Assembly (NCBI RefSeq): GCF_001721045.1
Contig: NZ_MDER01000039.1
Span: 62,001 to 126,000 of the forward strand
Source of the DNA: Paenibacillus nuruki
GTDB lineage: Bacteria > Bacillota > Bacilli > Paenibacillales > Paenibacillaceae
Direction of reading: 5' to 3'
DNA length: 64,000 nucleotides
Shown piece after piece: positions 25,994-34,904 of the stretch. Each line of letters begins with the position of its first letter. Position 1 is the first letter of the stretch. A program made the translations under genes and the position numbers. The notes beneath the pieces were generated by a model. It saw only the letters and a list, made by a program, of their open reading frames with translations. It was not told the origin of the DNA and ran no database searches.

Positions 25994-26735
25994 CCATAAT
26001 ATAATCTTGAGTGGATTGTTGTGTTGGATTGGTGAAGATCGTATCCGTTTCTCCGTGTTCCATCAATTTACCTAAGTAGAAGTAAGCTGTATAATTCGAT
26101 ACTCGTGCTGCTTGTTGCATATTGTGAGTTACGATAACGATACGCAATTCATCTTTGAGTTCACTGATCAATTCTTCTACTTTACCTGTCGATACAGGAT
26201 CAAGTGCAGAAGCCGGTTCATCCAATAACAAAATCTGTGGTGTAACCGATAATGCACGTGCGATACAAAGACGTTGTTGCTGTCCACCAGACAAAGAAAG
26301 CGCAGATTCTTTTAACCGATCTTTCACTTCATCCCATAGTGCAGCTTTGCGTAGGCTAGACTCTACGATTTCATCCAGTTGTTTACGGTTTTTGGTGCCA
26401 TAATAACGTGGACCAAATGCAATATTTTCATAGATCGATTTGAAAAATGGGTTAGGACGTTGCCATACCATACCAATCCGTTGACGAAGCTTGATCACAT
26501 CGGTAGAGGATGCAGTAAGATCAATCCCATCCATCCAGATATGCCCTGTTGTACGTGAACCTGCGATCTCATCATTCATTCGATTCAATGAACGAAGAAA
26601 TGTAGATTTACCACAACCTGAAGGGCCGATCAGTGCAGTTACACTTTGTGCCGGGAACGACATACTTATATTTTTCACAGCTTGATACTCGCCATAATAG
26701 ATACTTAAATCTTCTGTACTAAAAGGTAATGCCAT
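25980..26735 (-). CDS. pstB: Phosphate ABC transporter ATP-binding protein PstB (251 aa)
   Basis: Cytoplasmic ATPase of the high-affinity phosphate importer. Walker A is GPSGCGKST at residues 37-45, the ABC signature is [15 protein letters not shown], and Walker B is [11 protein letters not shown]. Full length for the family. AGGAGG precedes ATG 26735. It is the last gene of the pstS-C-A-B order, 44 bases after pstA. No phoU follows within the window. Confidence 0.96.
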   Translation of the reverse strand: MALPFSTEDLSIYYGEYQAVKNISMSFPAQSVTALIGPSGCGKSTFLRSLNRMNDEIAGSRTTGHIWMDGIDLTASSTDVIKLRQRIGMVWQRPNPFFKSIYENIAFGPRYYGTKNRKQLDEIVESSLRKAALWDEVKDRLKESALSLSGGQQQRLCIARALSVTPQILLLDEPASALDPVSTGKVEELISELKDELRIVIVTHNMQQAARVSNYTAYFYLGKLMEHGETDTIFTNPTQQSTQDYIMGRFG

Positions 26736-26779
26736 TGAGAAATTCCTCCTTTAATTCACCCTACAAACCAGATCACATA

Positions 26780-27709
26780 TTAACTCATTCGTCTTGAAGC
26801 TGTCATATAACGATAAAGAGTACGTCCCAAGAAACGTGCTAACAGATTGAAGATTAGCACCATGATTACAAGTACAGCCGAAGCACCTGCTGCGATCTGT
26901 GTAGCATCTGGAGCAATACCTTCACTGTTTACTTTCCAAATATATACCGCTAATGTCTCAGCTGGACGAAGAGGGTTAATTGGCGAACGTGGGCTAAATG
27001 GGTTCCAGTTCGTAAAGTCTAGTGGTGGAGTACTCATCCCTGCTGTGAAAAGCAAAGCTGCTGCTTCACCAAATACACGACCTGACGCTAAAATCGTACC
27101 TGTAATAAGAGACGGAATCGCTACAGGCAACATAATCGAAGTGATGATTTTCCACTTGGACAGACCCAGTGCAAGCCCTGCTTCTTTTTGCTCTTTCGGT
27201 ACACCTGCAAAAGCTTGCTCCGTAATCCGTACCATCAACGGTAAATTAAAGATCGTTAGTGCAAGTGCACCGGATAGTAAGGAGAAACCAAGATTGAATG
27301 TATTTACAAGTAATAATAATCCGAACAAACCGATAACGATCGAAGGGAATGAAGATAATACTTCAACCACTAGACGGATAAAGTTAGTTAGTTTACCTGG
27401 CTTTGCATATTCAGACATGTAAATACCTGCTCCAAGACCTAAAGGAACGGTAATTAGCATCGTTAAGAATAATAGGAATAATGAGTTGAATAATTGAGGC
27501 CCTATTCCGCCGCCAGCACGCATCGTCTGTGGAACAGAGGTTAAGAAGTTCCAACTGATATGCCCTAGACCACGGAATAAAATAAAACCAAGTAATCCAA
27601 GAAGAATCGCTACAATCGCCATAGCAAAAGTAACGATGAGCACAGTAGCCAGTTTATCTGTAGCTTTCGCGCGTTTTCTAGCTTTTTGATTGACTTTTAC
27701 TGTGCTCAT
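26780..27709 (-). CDS. pstA: Phosphate ABC transporter permease PstA (309 aa)
   Basis: Inner-membrane permease with about six helices and the EAA-type loop motif (KEAGLALGLSKWKIITSIML) that contacts PstB. Its start overlaps the pstC stop by four bases (ATGA), the usual coupling in pst operons. It pairs with PstC to form the phosphate channel. Typical length for the family. Confidence 0.95.
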   Translation of the reverse strand: MSTVKVNQKARKRAKATDKLATVLIVTFAMAIVAILLGLLGFILFRGLGHISWNFLTSVPQTMRAGGGIGPQLFNSLFLLFLTMLITVPLGLGAGIYMSEYAKPGKLTNFIRLVVEVLSSFPSIVIGLFGLLLLVNTFNLGFSLLSGALALTIFNLPLMVRITEQAFAGVPKEQKEAGLALGLSKWKIITSIMLPVAIPSLITGTILASGRVFGEAAALLFTAGMSTPPLDFTNWNPFSPRSPINPLRPAETLAVYIWKVNSEGIAPDATQIAAGASAVLVIMVLIFNLLARFLGRTLYRYMTASRRMS

Positions 27710-28632
27710 AACCGGTTTCTCCTTTCAAGTAGACGAATAATCAAGACGAAGACAAATGTCATCAACATCAAGACAAGCGCCATACTCCACAACGCATTAT
27801 TTTGAATCGATCCCATCGCTGTGTTACCCATACCCAGTGTAATTACGCTGGTTAGAGTTGAAGCAGATTCCAGTAAGGACGTAGGGATATGTGGTGAGTT
27901 ACCGATAACCATCTGTACAGCCAAAGCTTCACCAAAAGCGCGAGCCATACCCAGTACAATACCAGTTAACAATGCAGGCATAACCGTTGGTAAAACAACA
28001 CGGTAAATCGTTTGCCAGCGTGTAGCACCTAGTGCATAAGAAGCTTCACGTAATCCGCGTGGCAGAGAAGCGAGAGCATCCGCAGCAACACTCGTAATGG
28101 TTGGCAAAATCATAATCGACAATACCAGTGCTCCTGCGCCAATCCCAATTCCTTGCCCGCCTACATGTTCACGTAGAAACGGTACAATAACACTTAAACC
28201 GATAAATCCGTATACAACTGAAGGAATACCTGATAACAATTCGATCGCTGGCTGAAGGATACGTTTCCCAAAGCTAGGCACAATCTCTGTCATAAATAAA
28301 GCTGCCGAGATACTCAGTGGACTAGCGATCAATGCCGCTAACAGAGTAACCATAAATGAACCTGTAATAAACGGTAATGCTCCAAAAGAAGGAGTGTCTG
28401 CTTGAGGATTCCAGTTCGTACCCAAGAAGAACTCTTTAAGACTTACGCCGTTGACTGCAAAGGTAGCCACACCTTTAGATGTTACAAAATAAACAATAGA
28501 TATAATAACAGCAATCAGAAATACGACACAGATAGACGTGTAGATTCTACCGATCCAGTCTTCTACGCGATGCTTTTCCATAGGCCAGGCGCGCCTCCGT
28601 GCTTCTCTTGGAGTTGTGTTGGATTGCTCCAT
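27706..28632 (-). CDS. pstC: Phosphate ABC transporter permease PstC (308 aa)
   Basis: Membrane permease with six helices and the coupling motif LREASYALGATRWQTIYRVV. ATG 28632 has AGAGG upstream. It forms the heterodimeric channel with PstA and receives phosphate from the lipoprotein PstS encoded just upstream. A hairpin in the pstS-pstC gap may make pstS transcripts more abundant than those for the permeases. Confidence 0.95.
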   Translation of the reverse strand: MEQSNTTPREARRRAWPMEKHRVEDWIGRIYTSICVVFLIAVIISIVYFVTSKGVATFAVNGVSLKEFFLGTNWNPQADTPSFGALPFITGSFMVTLLAALIASPLSISAALFMTEIVPSFGKRILQPAIELLSGIPSVVYGFIGLSVIVPFLREHVGGQGIGIGAGALVLSIMILPTITSVAADALASLPRGLREASYALGATRWQTIYRVVLPTVMPALLTGIVLGMARAFGEALAVQMVIGNSPHIPTSLLESASTLTSVITLGMGNTAMGSIQNNALWSMALVLMLMTFVFVLIIRLLERRNRL

Positions 28633-28704
28633 ACGTTAAAACCTCTTTTCTTAAACTTAAATGGTAATGATTAGAAAATTTTGTGCTATATTAAACGTGA
28701 AAAG

Positions 28705-28725
28705 AGAGGCGGATAGTCCGCCTCT
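28705..28725 (-). terminator. Attenuating hairpin between pstS and pstC
   Basis: AGAGGCGGA and TCCGCCTCT form a 9-base-pair stem with a three-base loop, followed on the minus strand by TTTTC. Partial termination would raise pstS over pstCAB. Confidence 0.7.
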
Positions 28726-28780
28726 TCCAGCTATTGCCTTGGAAACGTAAGTTTCCTCTTTTCACAGAATGTTTCATTCA

Positions 28781-29710
28781 TTACTTCGTGATCTTACCTT
28801 CAACATCACGTTTTACTTGCATACCAGAGATAGAGATATATCCAAGGTCTTTAACATCACCGTTCTGTACTTCGTCAGTCAACATGTAATCAAGCAAAGC
28901 TTTAGTTGCTGCATCAGGCTCGCCTTTTGTATACATGTGCTCGTAAGCCCAGACAGGATATTTACCACTTTCAACATTTTCAACACTAGCATCTACACCA
29001 TCATATTGAATAGCTTTAAGGCTATCATCAAGGTAAGAAAGAGCTAGGTAACCAATTGCACCAGGTGTTTCAGTTACTAATTTCTTAACTGTACCTGAAG
29101 AATCTTCTTGAATCGAACCCGCTAAATCTTCTACTTTTTGACCCAAAGCAAATTTCTCATAAGTTGCACGAGTACCGGAGCTACTTGGACGGTTAACGAT
29201 AACGATCGCTTGATCTTTACCACCAACATCTTTCCAGTTTTTCACTTTACCTGTGAAGATATCAACCAATTGTTGTTTTGTTAAGTTCGTTACACCAGCT
29301 GCTTCGTTAGCTACTGTTGCAATTGCTACAACTGCTACTTGGTGATCAACCAATTCTTTTGCTTTATCAGCATCTAATTTTTCTTCTGCAAATACATCAG
29401 AGTTACCAATGTTTGCTTGACCTTCGGATACTTGAGTTAAACCTGTACCACTACCGCCACCTTGTACTTGAACGGAGACGTTAGCATATTTTGAATCTGC
29501 CATGAATTTCTGAGCGACTTGATCAACCAATGGTTGCAATGCAGTCGATCCTACAGCAAGCACGGACCCGCTAAGTTCTGTACCTGTGGAAGCTTCTCCT
29601 GTAGTACCAGTTGTTGACCCTGACCCTGTAGTACCTGTGTTAGAACCACAAGCAGCAAGCACAAGAATCATCGTCAGTGTAAATAATAAAATTGGCAGTT
29701 TTCTAGACAT
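28781..29710 (-). CDS. pstS: Phosphate-binding lipoprotein PstS (309 aa)
   Basis: Signal peptide with lipobox LAAC (Cys21), then a Gly/Ser/Thr-rich tether (about 22-45), then the phosphate-binding fold. The signatures AVGSTALQPLVDQVAQ, GGGSGTGLTQV and RPSSSGTRATYEKF line the phosphate site. It captures phosphate outside the cell and delivers it to PstCA. GGAGGAGA precedes ATG 29710. First gene of the operon. Confidence 0.96.
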   Translation of the reverse strand: MSRKLPILLFTLTMILVLAACGSNTGTTGSGSTTGTTGEASTGTELSGSVLAVGSTALQPLVDQVAQKFMADSKYANVSVQVQGGGSGTGLTQVSEGQANIGNSDVFAEEKLDADKAKELVDHQVAVVAIATVANEAAGVTNLTKQQLVDIFTGKVKNWKDVGGKDQAIVIVNRPSSSGTRATYEKFALGQKVEDLAGSIQEDSSGTVKKLVTETPGAIGYLALSYLDDSLKAIQYDGVDASVENVESGKYPVWAYEHMYTKGEPDAATKALLDYMLTDEVQNGDVKDLGYISISGMQVKRDVEGKITK

Positions 29711-29773
29711 CGTTTAAATCTCCTCCCCCTAATTAAAGGACCATACGTTTATGTTTTTTTTGACTACTCACTT

Positions 29774-29816
29774 ATTGTAGGGTGGCAATGTTAGGTGTAA
29801 GTCCGAGTTTTGTAAA
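29774..29816 (-). promoter_or_regulatory. Possible PhoP-controlled pstS promoter
   Basis: Minus-strand -10-like TACAAT (29774-29779) with three upstream TAACA/TTACA motifs (at 29789, 29796 and 29811). PhoP boxes are TT(A/C)ACA repeats spaced about 11 bases; here the spacing is irregular, so the call is weak and rests mainly on the regulon known for pst. Confidence 0.3.
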
Positions 29817-29929
29817 CTCTGTATTAAAATTATAATGAATAATGTATTCCATACTTCGATCACATTTGAAATGTTTTGCAATTATAATCAGCAGAGTAGA
29901 GAGAATAGAGCAAAGTCAGGAGAGTCAAG

Positions 29930-30814
29930 ATGAATATTTGGAAATTTTCAGCGCTGATTGTGTTAACCACTTTTTTGATGGGTTCTTCATTTGCAGTCGG
30001 AAAAATAGGGCTACATTACGCTTCACCGCTTTTTTTGGTGGGTTTACGGTTTGTATTAGCAGGAATCATTATGGTAGGAATTGTGCTGGTATTGCGAAGA
30101 CCTCATCCTCAAAGCCCTACGATTTGGCTGAAAATGGGGCTGATTGGTGCTTTGCAGACAGCAGGGGTAATGGGTTGTGTATTTATAAGTCTACGCACAA
30201 TTACTGCGGGTGAGTCGTCGATCTTAACTTTTACTAATCCATTATTAGTCGTTGTACTGGGTACGATCTTCATGGGTATGCGGTACAAATGGTATCAGTG
30301 GATCGGTGTTGTATTGGGCGTGATCGGTGTGAGCATTACTGTTGGCGCGCAGATTGAATGGAAAATAGGCATTGTATTCGGGTTATGTTCAGCCGTATTC
30401 TGGGCGATGGCTACTTTGCTGGTGAAAAGGTGGGGGATGTTGTTCGATACATGGGTATTGTCTGCGTATCAGATGTTATGCGGAGGCATTATTTTACTAC
30501 TACTGAGTCTACTATTAGAAGATCCTGTTTTTGTCTGGAATAAAGAGTCGATCTTGATCTTGCTATGGTTAAGTATTTTTTCTTCGATTGTTCAGTTTGC
30601 AGTCTGGTATTATGTCCTTCAACATGGCGATCCCGGTAAAACGAGTTCTTTTTTGTTTTTAGCTCCTTTTTTCGGCGTATTATCCGGCTGGTTATTGCTA
30701 GGAGAGACATTGTATCTTTCCAGTATTGTGGGAGGATTATTTATTATAGTAGGCATTTATCTGGTGAATCAGCAATTTCAATCTAAAAAGAGATCAGCAA
30801 CGCTTATAAAATAG
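29930..30814 (+). CDS. EamA/DMT-family exporter (294 aa)
   Basis: Ten membrane helices in two EamA repeats; each half carries a typical segment (MGSSFAVGKIGLHYASPLFL; LFLAPFFGVLSGWLLLGE). Such proteins export metabolites or amino acids; substrate unknown. ATG 29930 has CAGGAGAG upstream. It diverges from pstS and converges with the ArsR-like gene. Confidence 0.88.
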   Translation: MNIWKFSALIVLTTFLMGSSFAVGKIGLHYASPLFLVGLRFVLAGIIMVGIVLVLRRPHPQSPTIWLKMGLIGALQTAGVMGCVFISLRTITAGESSILTFTNPLLVVVLGTIFMGMRYKWYQWIGVVLGVIGVSITVGAQIEWKIGIVFGLCSAVFWAMATLLVKRWGMLFDTWVLSAYQMLCGGIILLLLSLLLEDPVFVWNKESILILLWLSIFSSIVQFAVWYYVLQHGDPGKTSSFLFLAPFFGVLSGWLLLGETLYLSSIVGGLFIIVGIYLVNQQFQSKKRSATLIK

Positions 30815-30832
30815 ACGTTATCTATAGATCAG

Positions 30833-30893
30833 ACTGTACGTTTTTTTGGATAGAAATCGTGTAGGATAAGCATTTCTAACGCAAACGTACAGT
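30833..30893. terminator. Long hairpin between convergent genes
   Basis: ACTGTACGTTT (30833-30843) pairs with AAACGTACAGT (30883-30893), and TAGAAAT/ATTTCTA pair inside. It probably terminates both flanking genes. Confidence 0.6.
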
Positions 30894-30907
30894 AGTATAT
30901 CTATGAT

Positions 30908-31588
30908 TTACAGATCAAATACATTTTTAAAACCTTGGGCACCCTGCTCTGTAACTTGAACAGCACGAATAGAAGGAACACGTACAATCCATCCAAGATC
31001 AAACAGTTGATGCATCAGTCCTTGTCCCAGAGCGCCTGCTAAATGATGTCGGCGTTCGCTCCAATCCAGACAGGCATGAGAAAAAGCACGTCGTTTGCGC
31101 TTGAGCATATACAAATCGAGACCGAAATGTGCAAAAAAGACTTCACCTTTAGCGGTAACGATAAATTCAGTCTCGCCTGTAGTGATATATTGATTCGCAA
31201 GCATTGCATCGGTCAGATCTACACCTAATTTGCCAGCTAGATGATCATAACAAGTACGGGCTTCACGTAACGATTGCACTTGACTGGATTGACGCAGCGA
31301 ACGGACTTCTGGCGGAGAAGATAGGGTTAGAAAGGACTCCAAAATAGAAGCGATATCCTGATTCGCTAACTCATAATACCGATGCCGTCCATGCTTTTCA
31401 AAATTAATCAGTCGTCCTTCAATTAATTTGGATAAATGAAAACTAGCCGTTTGTGGCGTAATACCAGTCATCAATGCCAGTTCACTTGCTGTATGAAAAC
31501 GTCCATCCATCAGACTGGTCAGTATCGTTGCTCGTGAAGGTTCTGCTAACAAAGAAGCGACTTCAGCGATATTGGGATTAATACTCAT
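30908..31588 (-). CDS. ArsR-type winged-helix regulator with C-terminal extension (226 aa)
   Basis: An ArsR-like winged helix fills residues about 5-85 (LLAEPSRATILTSLMDGRFH, then TASELALMTGITPQTASFHL). A 130-residue C-terminal domain follows, longer than in simple metal sensors, and the classical ELCVCDL metal motif is absent. Sensed signal unknown. It may control its convergent neighbour or the MarR/SDR group, but no operator was identified. Confidence 0.8.
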   Translation of the reverse strand: MSINPNIAEVASLLAEPSRATILTSLMDGRFHTASELALMTGITPQTASFHLSKLIEGRLINFEKHGRHRYYELANQDIASILESFLTLSSPPEVRSLRQSSQVQSLREARTCYDHLAGKLGVDLTDAMLANQYITTGETEFIVTAKGEVFFAHFGLDLYMLKRKRRAFSHACLDWSERRHHLAGALGQGLMHQLFDLGWIVRVPSIRAVQVTEQGAQGFKNVFDL

Positions 31589-31608
31589 AACATCTTCCTT
31601 TCCGTATC

Positions 31609-31658
31609 AAAAAGGCAAAAAGAAGCGAATGTGCTAATGCTTCTTTTTGCCTTTTTTT
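31609..31658. terminator. Strong bidirectional terminator
   Basis: AAAAAGGCAAAAAGAAGC pairs with GCTTCTTTTTGCCTTTTT. A and T runs flank both sides; on the minus strand it ends the MarR gene. Confidence 0.85.
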
Positions 31659-31662
31659 ATGC

Positions 31663-32106
31663 CTAAAGGTCTTCTTTAGTTCTTTCGGCTAGCTTGGTAA
31701 TAACCTCAATATCTTGATCTGTTAGTTGTTCAAAAAAATGTTTGCGTATCGCTTTGAACAGAAAAGGACGCGCATTATCCAGTGCTAATTTGCCTTCAGA
31801 TGTAATCTCAACTTGAACACCACGATCGGTATCAAGCGGATTTCGTACCACTAACTCACGTTTTTCCATACGTTTTAGATGATGAGACAACCGACTTTTA
31901 TCCCAATCCATAGAATCGGCGAGTTCTTGTTGACGAAGTTTGCCTTCTCCCAAAAGAATCAATCGATCCAGTATTCCAAAGTCACTTTCTGATAGCCCGG
32001 TGTGATCCGACATTTCTTTAACGACACGTCCGAAAATGGTATGAAAAGTACCTTTCCACATATGCCATATTTTCATTTCTTCTTGATTGATCTCGTGATT
32101 ATCCAT
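31663..32106 (-). CDS. MarR-family repressor, apparently leaderless (147 aa)
   Basis: Winged-helix MarR domain (KLRQQELADSMDWDKSRLSH and MEKRELVVRNPLDTDRGVQV form the recognition helix and wing). The frame extends to a TTG at 32142, but that extension overlaps the promoter, so ATG 32106 is chosen. No Shine-Dalgarno sequence precedes it, and the -10 box (32113-32118) would place the transcript start at or next to the ATG, implying a leaderless mRNA. It diverges from an SDR gene over two TTGAC palindromes and probably represses both. Confidence 0.8.
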   Translation of the reverse strand: MDNHEINQEEMKIWHMWKGTFHTIFGRVVKEMSDHTGLSESDFGILDRLILLGEGKLRQQELADSMDWDKSRLSHHLKRMEKRELVVRNPLDTDRGVQVEITSEGKLALDNARPFLFKAIRKHFFEQLTDQDIEVITKLAERTKEDL

Positions 32107-32112
32107 AAAAGT

Positions 32113-32141
32113 ATAATAGCATGGTTGACACGTCAACTTCA
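32113..32141 (-). promoter_or_regulatory. Promoter of the leaderless MarR gene
   Basis: Minus-strand -10 TATTAT (32113-32118) with -35-like TTGAAG 18 bases upstream. The predicted start point coincides with the ATG. Confidence 0.5.
32123..32138. promoter_or_regulatory. MarR operator 1
   Basis: Imperfect palindrome built on TTGAC-AC-GTCAA, lying between the -35 and -10 of the MarR gene. Confidence 0.65.
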
Positions 32142-32160
32142 ACGTGTTAAATTGTATTCA

Positions 32161-32176
32161 GGTTGACGCGTCAACC
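32161..32176. promoter_or_regulatory. MarR operator 2
   Basis: Perfect 16-base palindrome GGTTGACGCGTCAACC, 38 bases from operator 1 and 37 bases before the SDR start codon. Confidence 0.75.
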
Positions 32177-32212
32177 TATAAAAATACATTTATCAGTACA
32201 AAGGAGATCCTC

Positions 32213-32962
32213 ATGAATAATAAACAGGTTGCTTTGGTAAGTGGAGCGAATAAAGGAATTGGTCTTCAAATTGCAAAAGATCTGGTGGCTAAAGGGTTTA
32301 CGGTACTGATCGGTTCACGTCAGTTGGAGAATGGTGAAACAGCTGCAAATAGCATAGGGAAGGATGCTCATGCGTTGCAATTGGATGTAACAGATGCTAA
32401 TTCCGTTACAGCCGCTGCCGAGCATATCCAGCGTGAGTATGGTCGCCTTGATGTGTTGATTAACAATGCAGGTATCTCCCACCCGGGCAAAGCAGATGGG
32501 GCTTTTCCAGCAAGTGTGCAATCCGGTCTGTTGACGGTAGCACCGATTGAAGATATTCGGGTGGTATTTGAAACGAATGTATTCGGTGTGATTGCTCTGA
32601 CGCAAGCGATGTTGCCACTTCTCCATCAAGCACCAGCAGGACGGATTGTGAATATCGGTAGCTCTGGCGGATCGCTAACATGGAATTCCAATCCAGACAA
32701 TCCGCATCGAGCCATGTTCGGCACGTATTCTGCTTCCAAATCAGCACTTCATGCGGTCACCCTTGCTTTTGCTTTCGCTTTGGAATCGACTCCGATTAAA
32801 GTGAATATTGCTTGTCCTGGATTCACCTCAACAGCACTGAATAACTTTGCAGGTACACGTAGTGTAGAAGAAGGCGCTCGTGAAGCTGTTCGTCTTGCGC
32901 TTATTGGAGCAGATGGTCCCACAGGAACATTTTCAGATGAGAATGGTGTAGTAGCCTGGTAA
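32213..32962 (+). CDS. Short-chain dehydrogenase/reductase (249 aa)
   Basis: Classical SDR: NAD(P)-binding motif SGANKGIGLQIAKDL at the N-terminus, NNAGIS, and the catalytic Ser (GSSGGSL) with YSASKSA (Tyr-x-x-x-Lys). ATG 32213 has AAGGAG; the frame opens earlier at 32144 through the operator region. It resembles carbonyl reductases that act on quinones or aldehydes; substrate not certain. Divergent from the MarR gene and likely induced when that repressor is released. Confidence 0.88.
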   Translation: MNNKQVALVSGANKGIGLQIAKDLVAKGFTVLIGSRQLENGETAANSIGKDAHALQLDVTDANSVTAAAEHIQREYGRLDVLINNAGISHPGKADGAFPASVQSGLLTVAPIEDIRVVFETNVFGVIALTQAMLPLLHQAPAGRIVNIGSSGGSLTWNSNPDNPHRAMFGTYSASKSALHAVTLAFAFALESTPIKVNIACPGFTSTALNNFAGTRSVEEGAREAVRLALIGADGPTGTFSDENGVVAW

Positions 32963-33013
32963 ATAGTCTAGGAATATTATTTCAATCGTTCATTAGATGA
33001 GGAGAATAAGATT

Positions 33014-33844
33014 ATGCATGTTTTTGTCACAGGAGCTACAGGATATATCGGTTCTGCTGTTGTTCGTGAGCTTATTGCTGCTGGTCATACGGTCGTTGGT
33101 CTGGCTCGCTCAGATCGGAGTGCTCAATTATTAAAAGAAGCTGGTGCTGAAGCGTATCAGGGAGATATTGATCAGGCAGATCGTCTACAACAAGGAGTGG
33201 CTAGTGCAGACGGCGTCATTCATTTAGCGTTTAAACATGATTTTTCAGATTTTGAAGGTGCCCTTGCAACAGATCTACAAGTGATTGAAGCGATAGGAGC
33301 GGTACTTGAAGGCTCTGGCAAGCCATTTGTGACCACAGCTCATTTTAACGGAAATGCTTCTGAAAATGTTGCTTTATCATTAGCGAAACGTGGAGTGCGC
33401 ACATCGATTATCGAACTTTGCCCTTCTGTTCATGGTGAAGGAGATACTGGCTTTATACCACAGCTTATTGAGATTGCTAGAACCAAAGGGGTTTCAGCTT
33501 ATATCGCAGAAGGCAATAATCGTTGGCCTGCTGTACACAGACTGGATGCAGCTCATTTATACCGGCTTGCTTTAGAACAGGCTGAAGCAGGTTCGCGGTT
33601 AGATGGGGTAGGCGACGAAGGAATAGCTTTTCGAGAGATAGCCACTATAATTGGCAAACATTTGGATTTGCCTGTAGTGAGTATTGCACAGGAAGAAGCA
33701 CAAGATCACTTTGGTTTTCTTGGAGCGCTTGCGGGTTTGGATATTCCTCGCTCTAGTCAATCCACTCAAAAAACCTTAGGATGGCAACCGACACATCCTT
33801 CATTACTTGAAGATCTAGAACAAGGACATTACTTTACATCATAA
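33014..33844 (+). CDS. NAD-dependent epimerase/dehydratase-like SDR (276 aa)
   Basis: Extended SDR with the N-terminal dinucleotide motif VTGATGYIGSAVVREL. The usual catalytic YxxxK is not obvious, as in atypical members used as reductases. It lies 51 bases after the SDR gene, so the two are probably one MarR-controlled unit. GAGGAG precedes ATG 33014. Confidence 0.82.
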   Translation: MHVFVTGATGYIGSAVVRELIAAGHTVVGLARSDRSAQLLKEAGAEAYQGDIDQADRLQQGVASADGVIHLAFKHDFSDFEGALATDLQVIEAIGAVLEGSGKPFVTTAHFNGNASENVALSLAKRGVRTSIIELCPSVHGEGDTGFIPQLIEIARTKGVSAYIAEGNNRWPAVHRLDAAHLYRLALEQAEAGSRLDGVGDEGIAFREIATIIGKHLDLPVVSIAQEEAQDHFGFLGALAGLDIPRSSQSTQKTLGWQPTHPSLLEDLEQGHYFTS

Positions 33845-33892
33845 AATAGATAACCTGTATATACGATAGAGCCCTTTTTGACAATCAAAAAA

Positions 33893-33921
33893 CCCCTTCT
33901 ATTTAACATAGAGGGGCTTTT
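33893..33921. terminator. Bidirectional terminator
   Basis: CCCCTTCTAT pairs with ATAGAGGGG around a five-base loop; A-run to the left, T-run to the right. Shared by convergent genes. Confidence 0.85.
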
Positions 33922-33946
33922 TGGTATTGAAATGTATAAATTACAA

Positions 33947-34264
33947 TTAGCTTGTATGTGAGTTTTTGAAGCCTTGAATTTCGCCTTTAACTTCTTGAGT
34001 TGCAGATTGAGCTTCATCTTTCAAATCTTTAACACCATCTAAAGATTCTTTAACCATACCCACAACTTCTTGACCTTTTTCAGCAAGAACATGTCCACGT
34101 TCGTTCAACATTGGAGCGTTCTCAACAACAAGGTCAGTCAATTCTGCTACACGAGTACGAATTTTTTCACCTTGTGGAGTAGAGAATAGAAGTGCTGTTC
34201 CTGCACCAATTAATGCCCCAGCAATTGCACCTGTAATAATTGATTTTGTAGATTCGTTATCCAT
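33947..34264 (-). CDS. YtxH-family protein (105 aa)
   Basis: N-terminal membrane segment with the YtxH pattern (SIITGAIAGALIGAGTALLF then STPQGEKIR), then an amphipathic helical tail. Members are small general-stress proteins anchored in the membrane; molecular role unknown. AAGGGG precedes ATG 34264. Stands alone. Confidence 0.85.
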   Translation of the reverse strand: MDNESTKSIITGAIAGALIGAGTALLFSTPQGEKIRTRVAELTDLVVENAPMLNERGHVLAEKGQEVVGMVKESLDGVKDLKDEAQSATQEVKGEIQGFKNSHTS

Positions 34265-34388
34265 AATAGTCGACCCCTTATCTTAGCAATTTAGTATTTA
34301 CTGTATTATTACCCAGCCAGAAGAATATTACACTCATTCTTCAGAATAATTCATAGAAATAAGATCATAATAAATAATACTTGCAAAT

Positions 34389-34404
34389 ACATAGATATCT
34401 ATGT
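34389..34404. promoter_or_regulatory. Palindromic operator before the second MarR gene
   Basis: Perfect 16-base palindrome ACATAGATATCTATGT, 12 bases before the MarR start codon. Confidence 0.75.
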
Positions 34405-34415
34405 AATATAAAATT

Positions 34416-34841
34416 ATGTTAAATTACAACGCATGTGCAATCATTTCTAAAATTCGCGACGACGTTAACAAGCTGATTATCACAGAGTTAGCAAAGAACA
34501 ATATTACAGATGTTGTTCCTTCTCATGGAGATATCCTTTGCTTTTTGTACAGTGAAAAAGGTAGCTTATCTGTTAACACGCTAGCACAGAAAGTGCATCG
34601 TACTCAACCAACCGTTACCGTACTGGTCAACAAACTTGAGAAGTTAGGTTATGTAAAGCGTCTCAAAGATGATGAAGATCAGCGCATAACGATGGTTCAT
34701 TTAACAGATAAAGGATGGGAATTAGAGCCTATCTTCAATCAAGTATCTGAAGCTATCAATCATAAAGTCTATGGTCGTCTAAGTGAACAGGAACAAGAAC
34801 AATTTGAGTATTTATTAGAACGCGTGTACTCAGGGCTTTGA
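34416..34841 (+). CDS. MarR-family repressor (141 aa)
   Basis: MarR winged helix with LSVNTLAQKVHRTQPTVTVL and wing KRLKDDEDQRITMVH. No clear Shine-Dalgarno sequence precedes ATG 34416. The same ATAGATATCTAT palindrome lies upstream of this gene and of the next one, so it probably represses both itself and the NAD(P)H oxidoreductase gene 63 bases downstream. Signal likely an electrophile or quinone, by analogy with MhqR-type regulators. Confidence 0.85.
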   Translation: MLNYNACAIISKIRDDVNKLIITELAKNNITDVVPSHGDILCFLYSEKGSLSVNTLAQKVHRTQPTVTVLVNKLEKLGYVKRLKDDEDQRITMVHLTDKGWELEPIFNQVSEAINHKVYGRLSEQEQEQFEYLLERVYSGL

Positions 34842-34871
34842 GATGGTGAGAGCCTTTTTTTATAAAAATAT

Positions 34872-34883
34872 ATAGATATCTAT
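34872..34883. promoter_or_regulatory. Second copy of the ATAGATATCTAT operator
   Basis: Twelve-base palindrome identical to the core at 34391-34402, placed just before the oxidoreductase ribosome-binding site. Confidence 0.75.
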
Positions 34884-34904
34884 CTAATAAGGAGAATGTC
34901 ATTC

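Noticed and set aside
32107-32142. N-terminal extension of the MarR gene from TTG
   Set aside because: It would encode the promoter and operator; ATG 32106 gives the conserved length.
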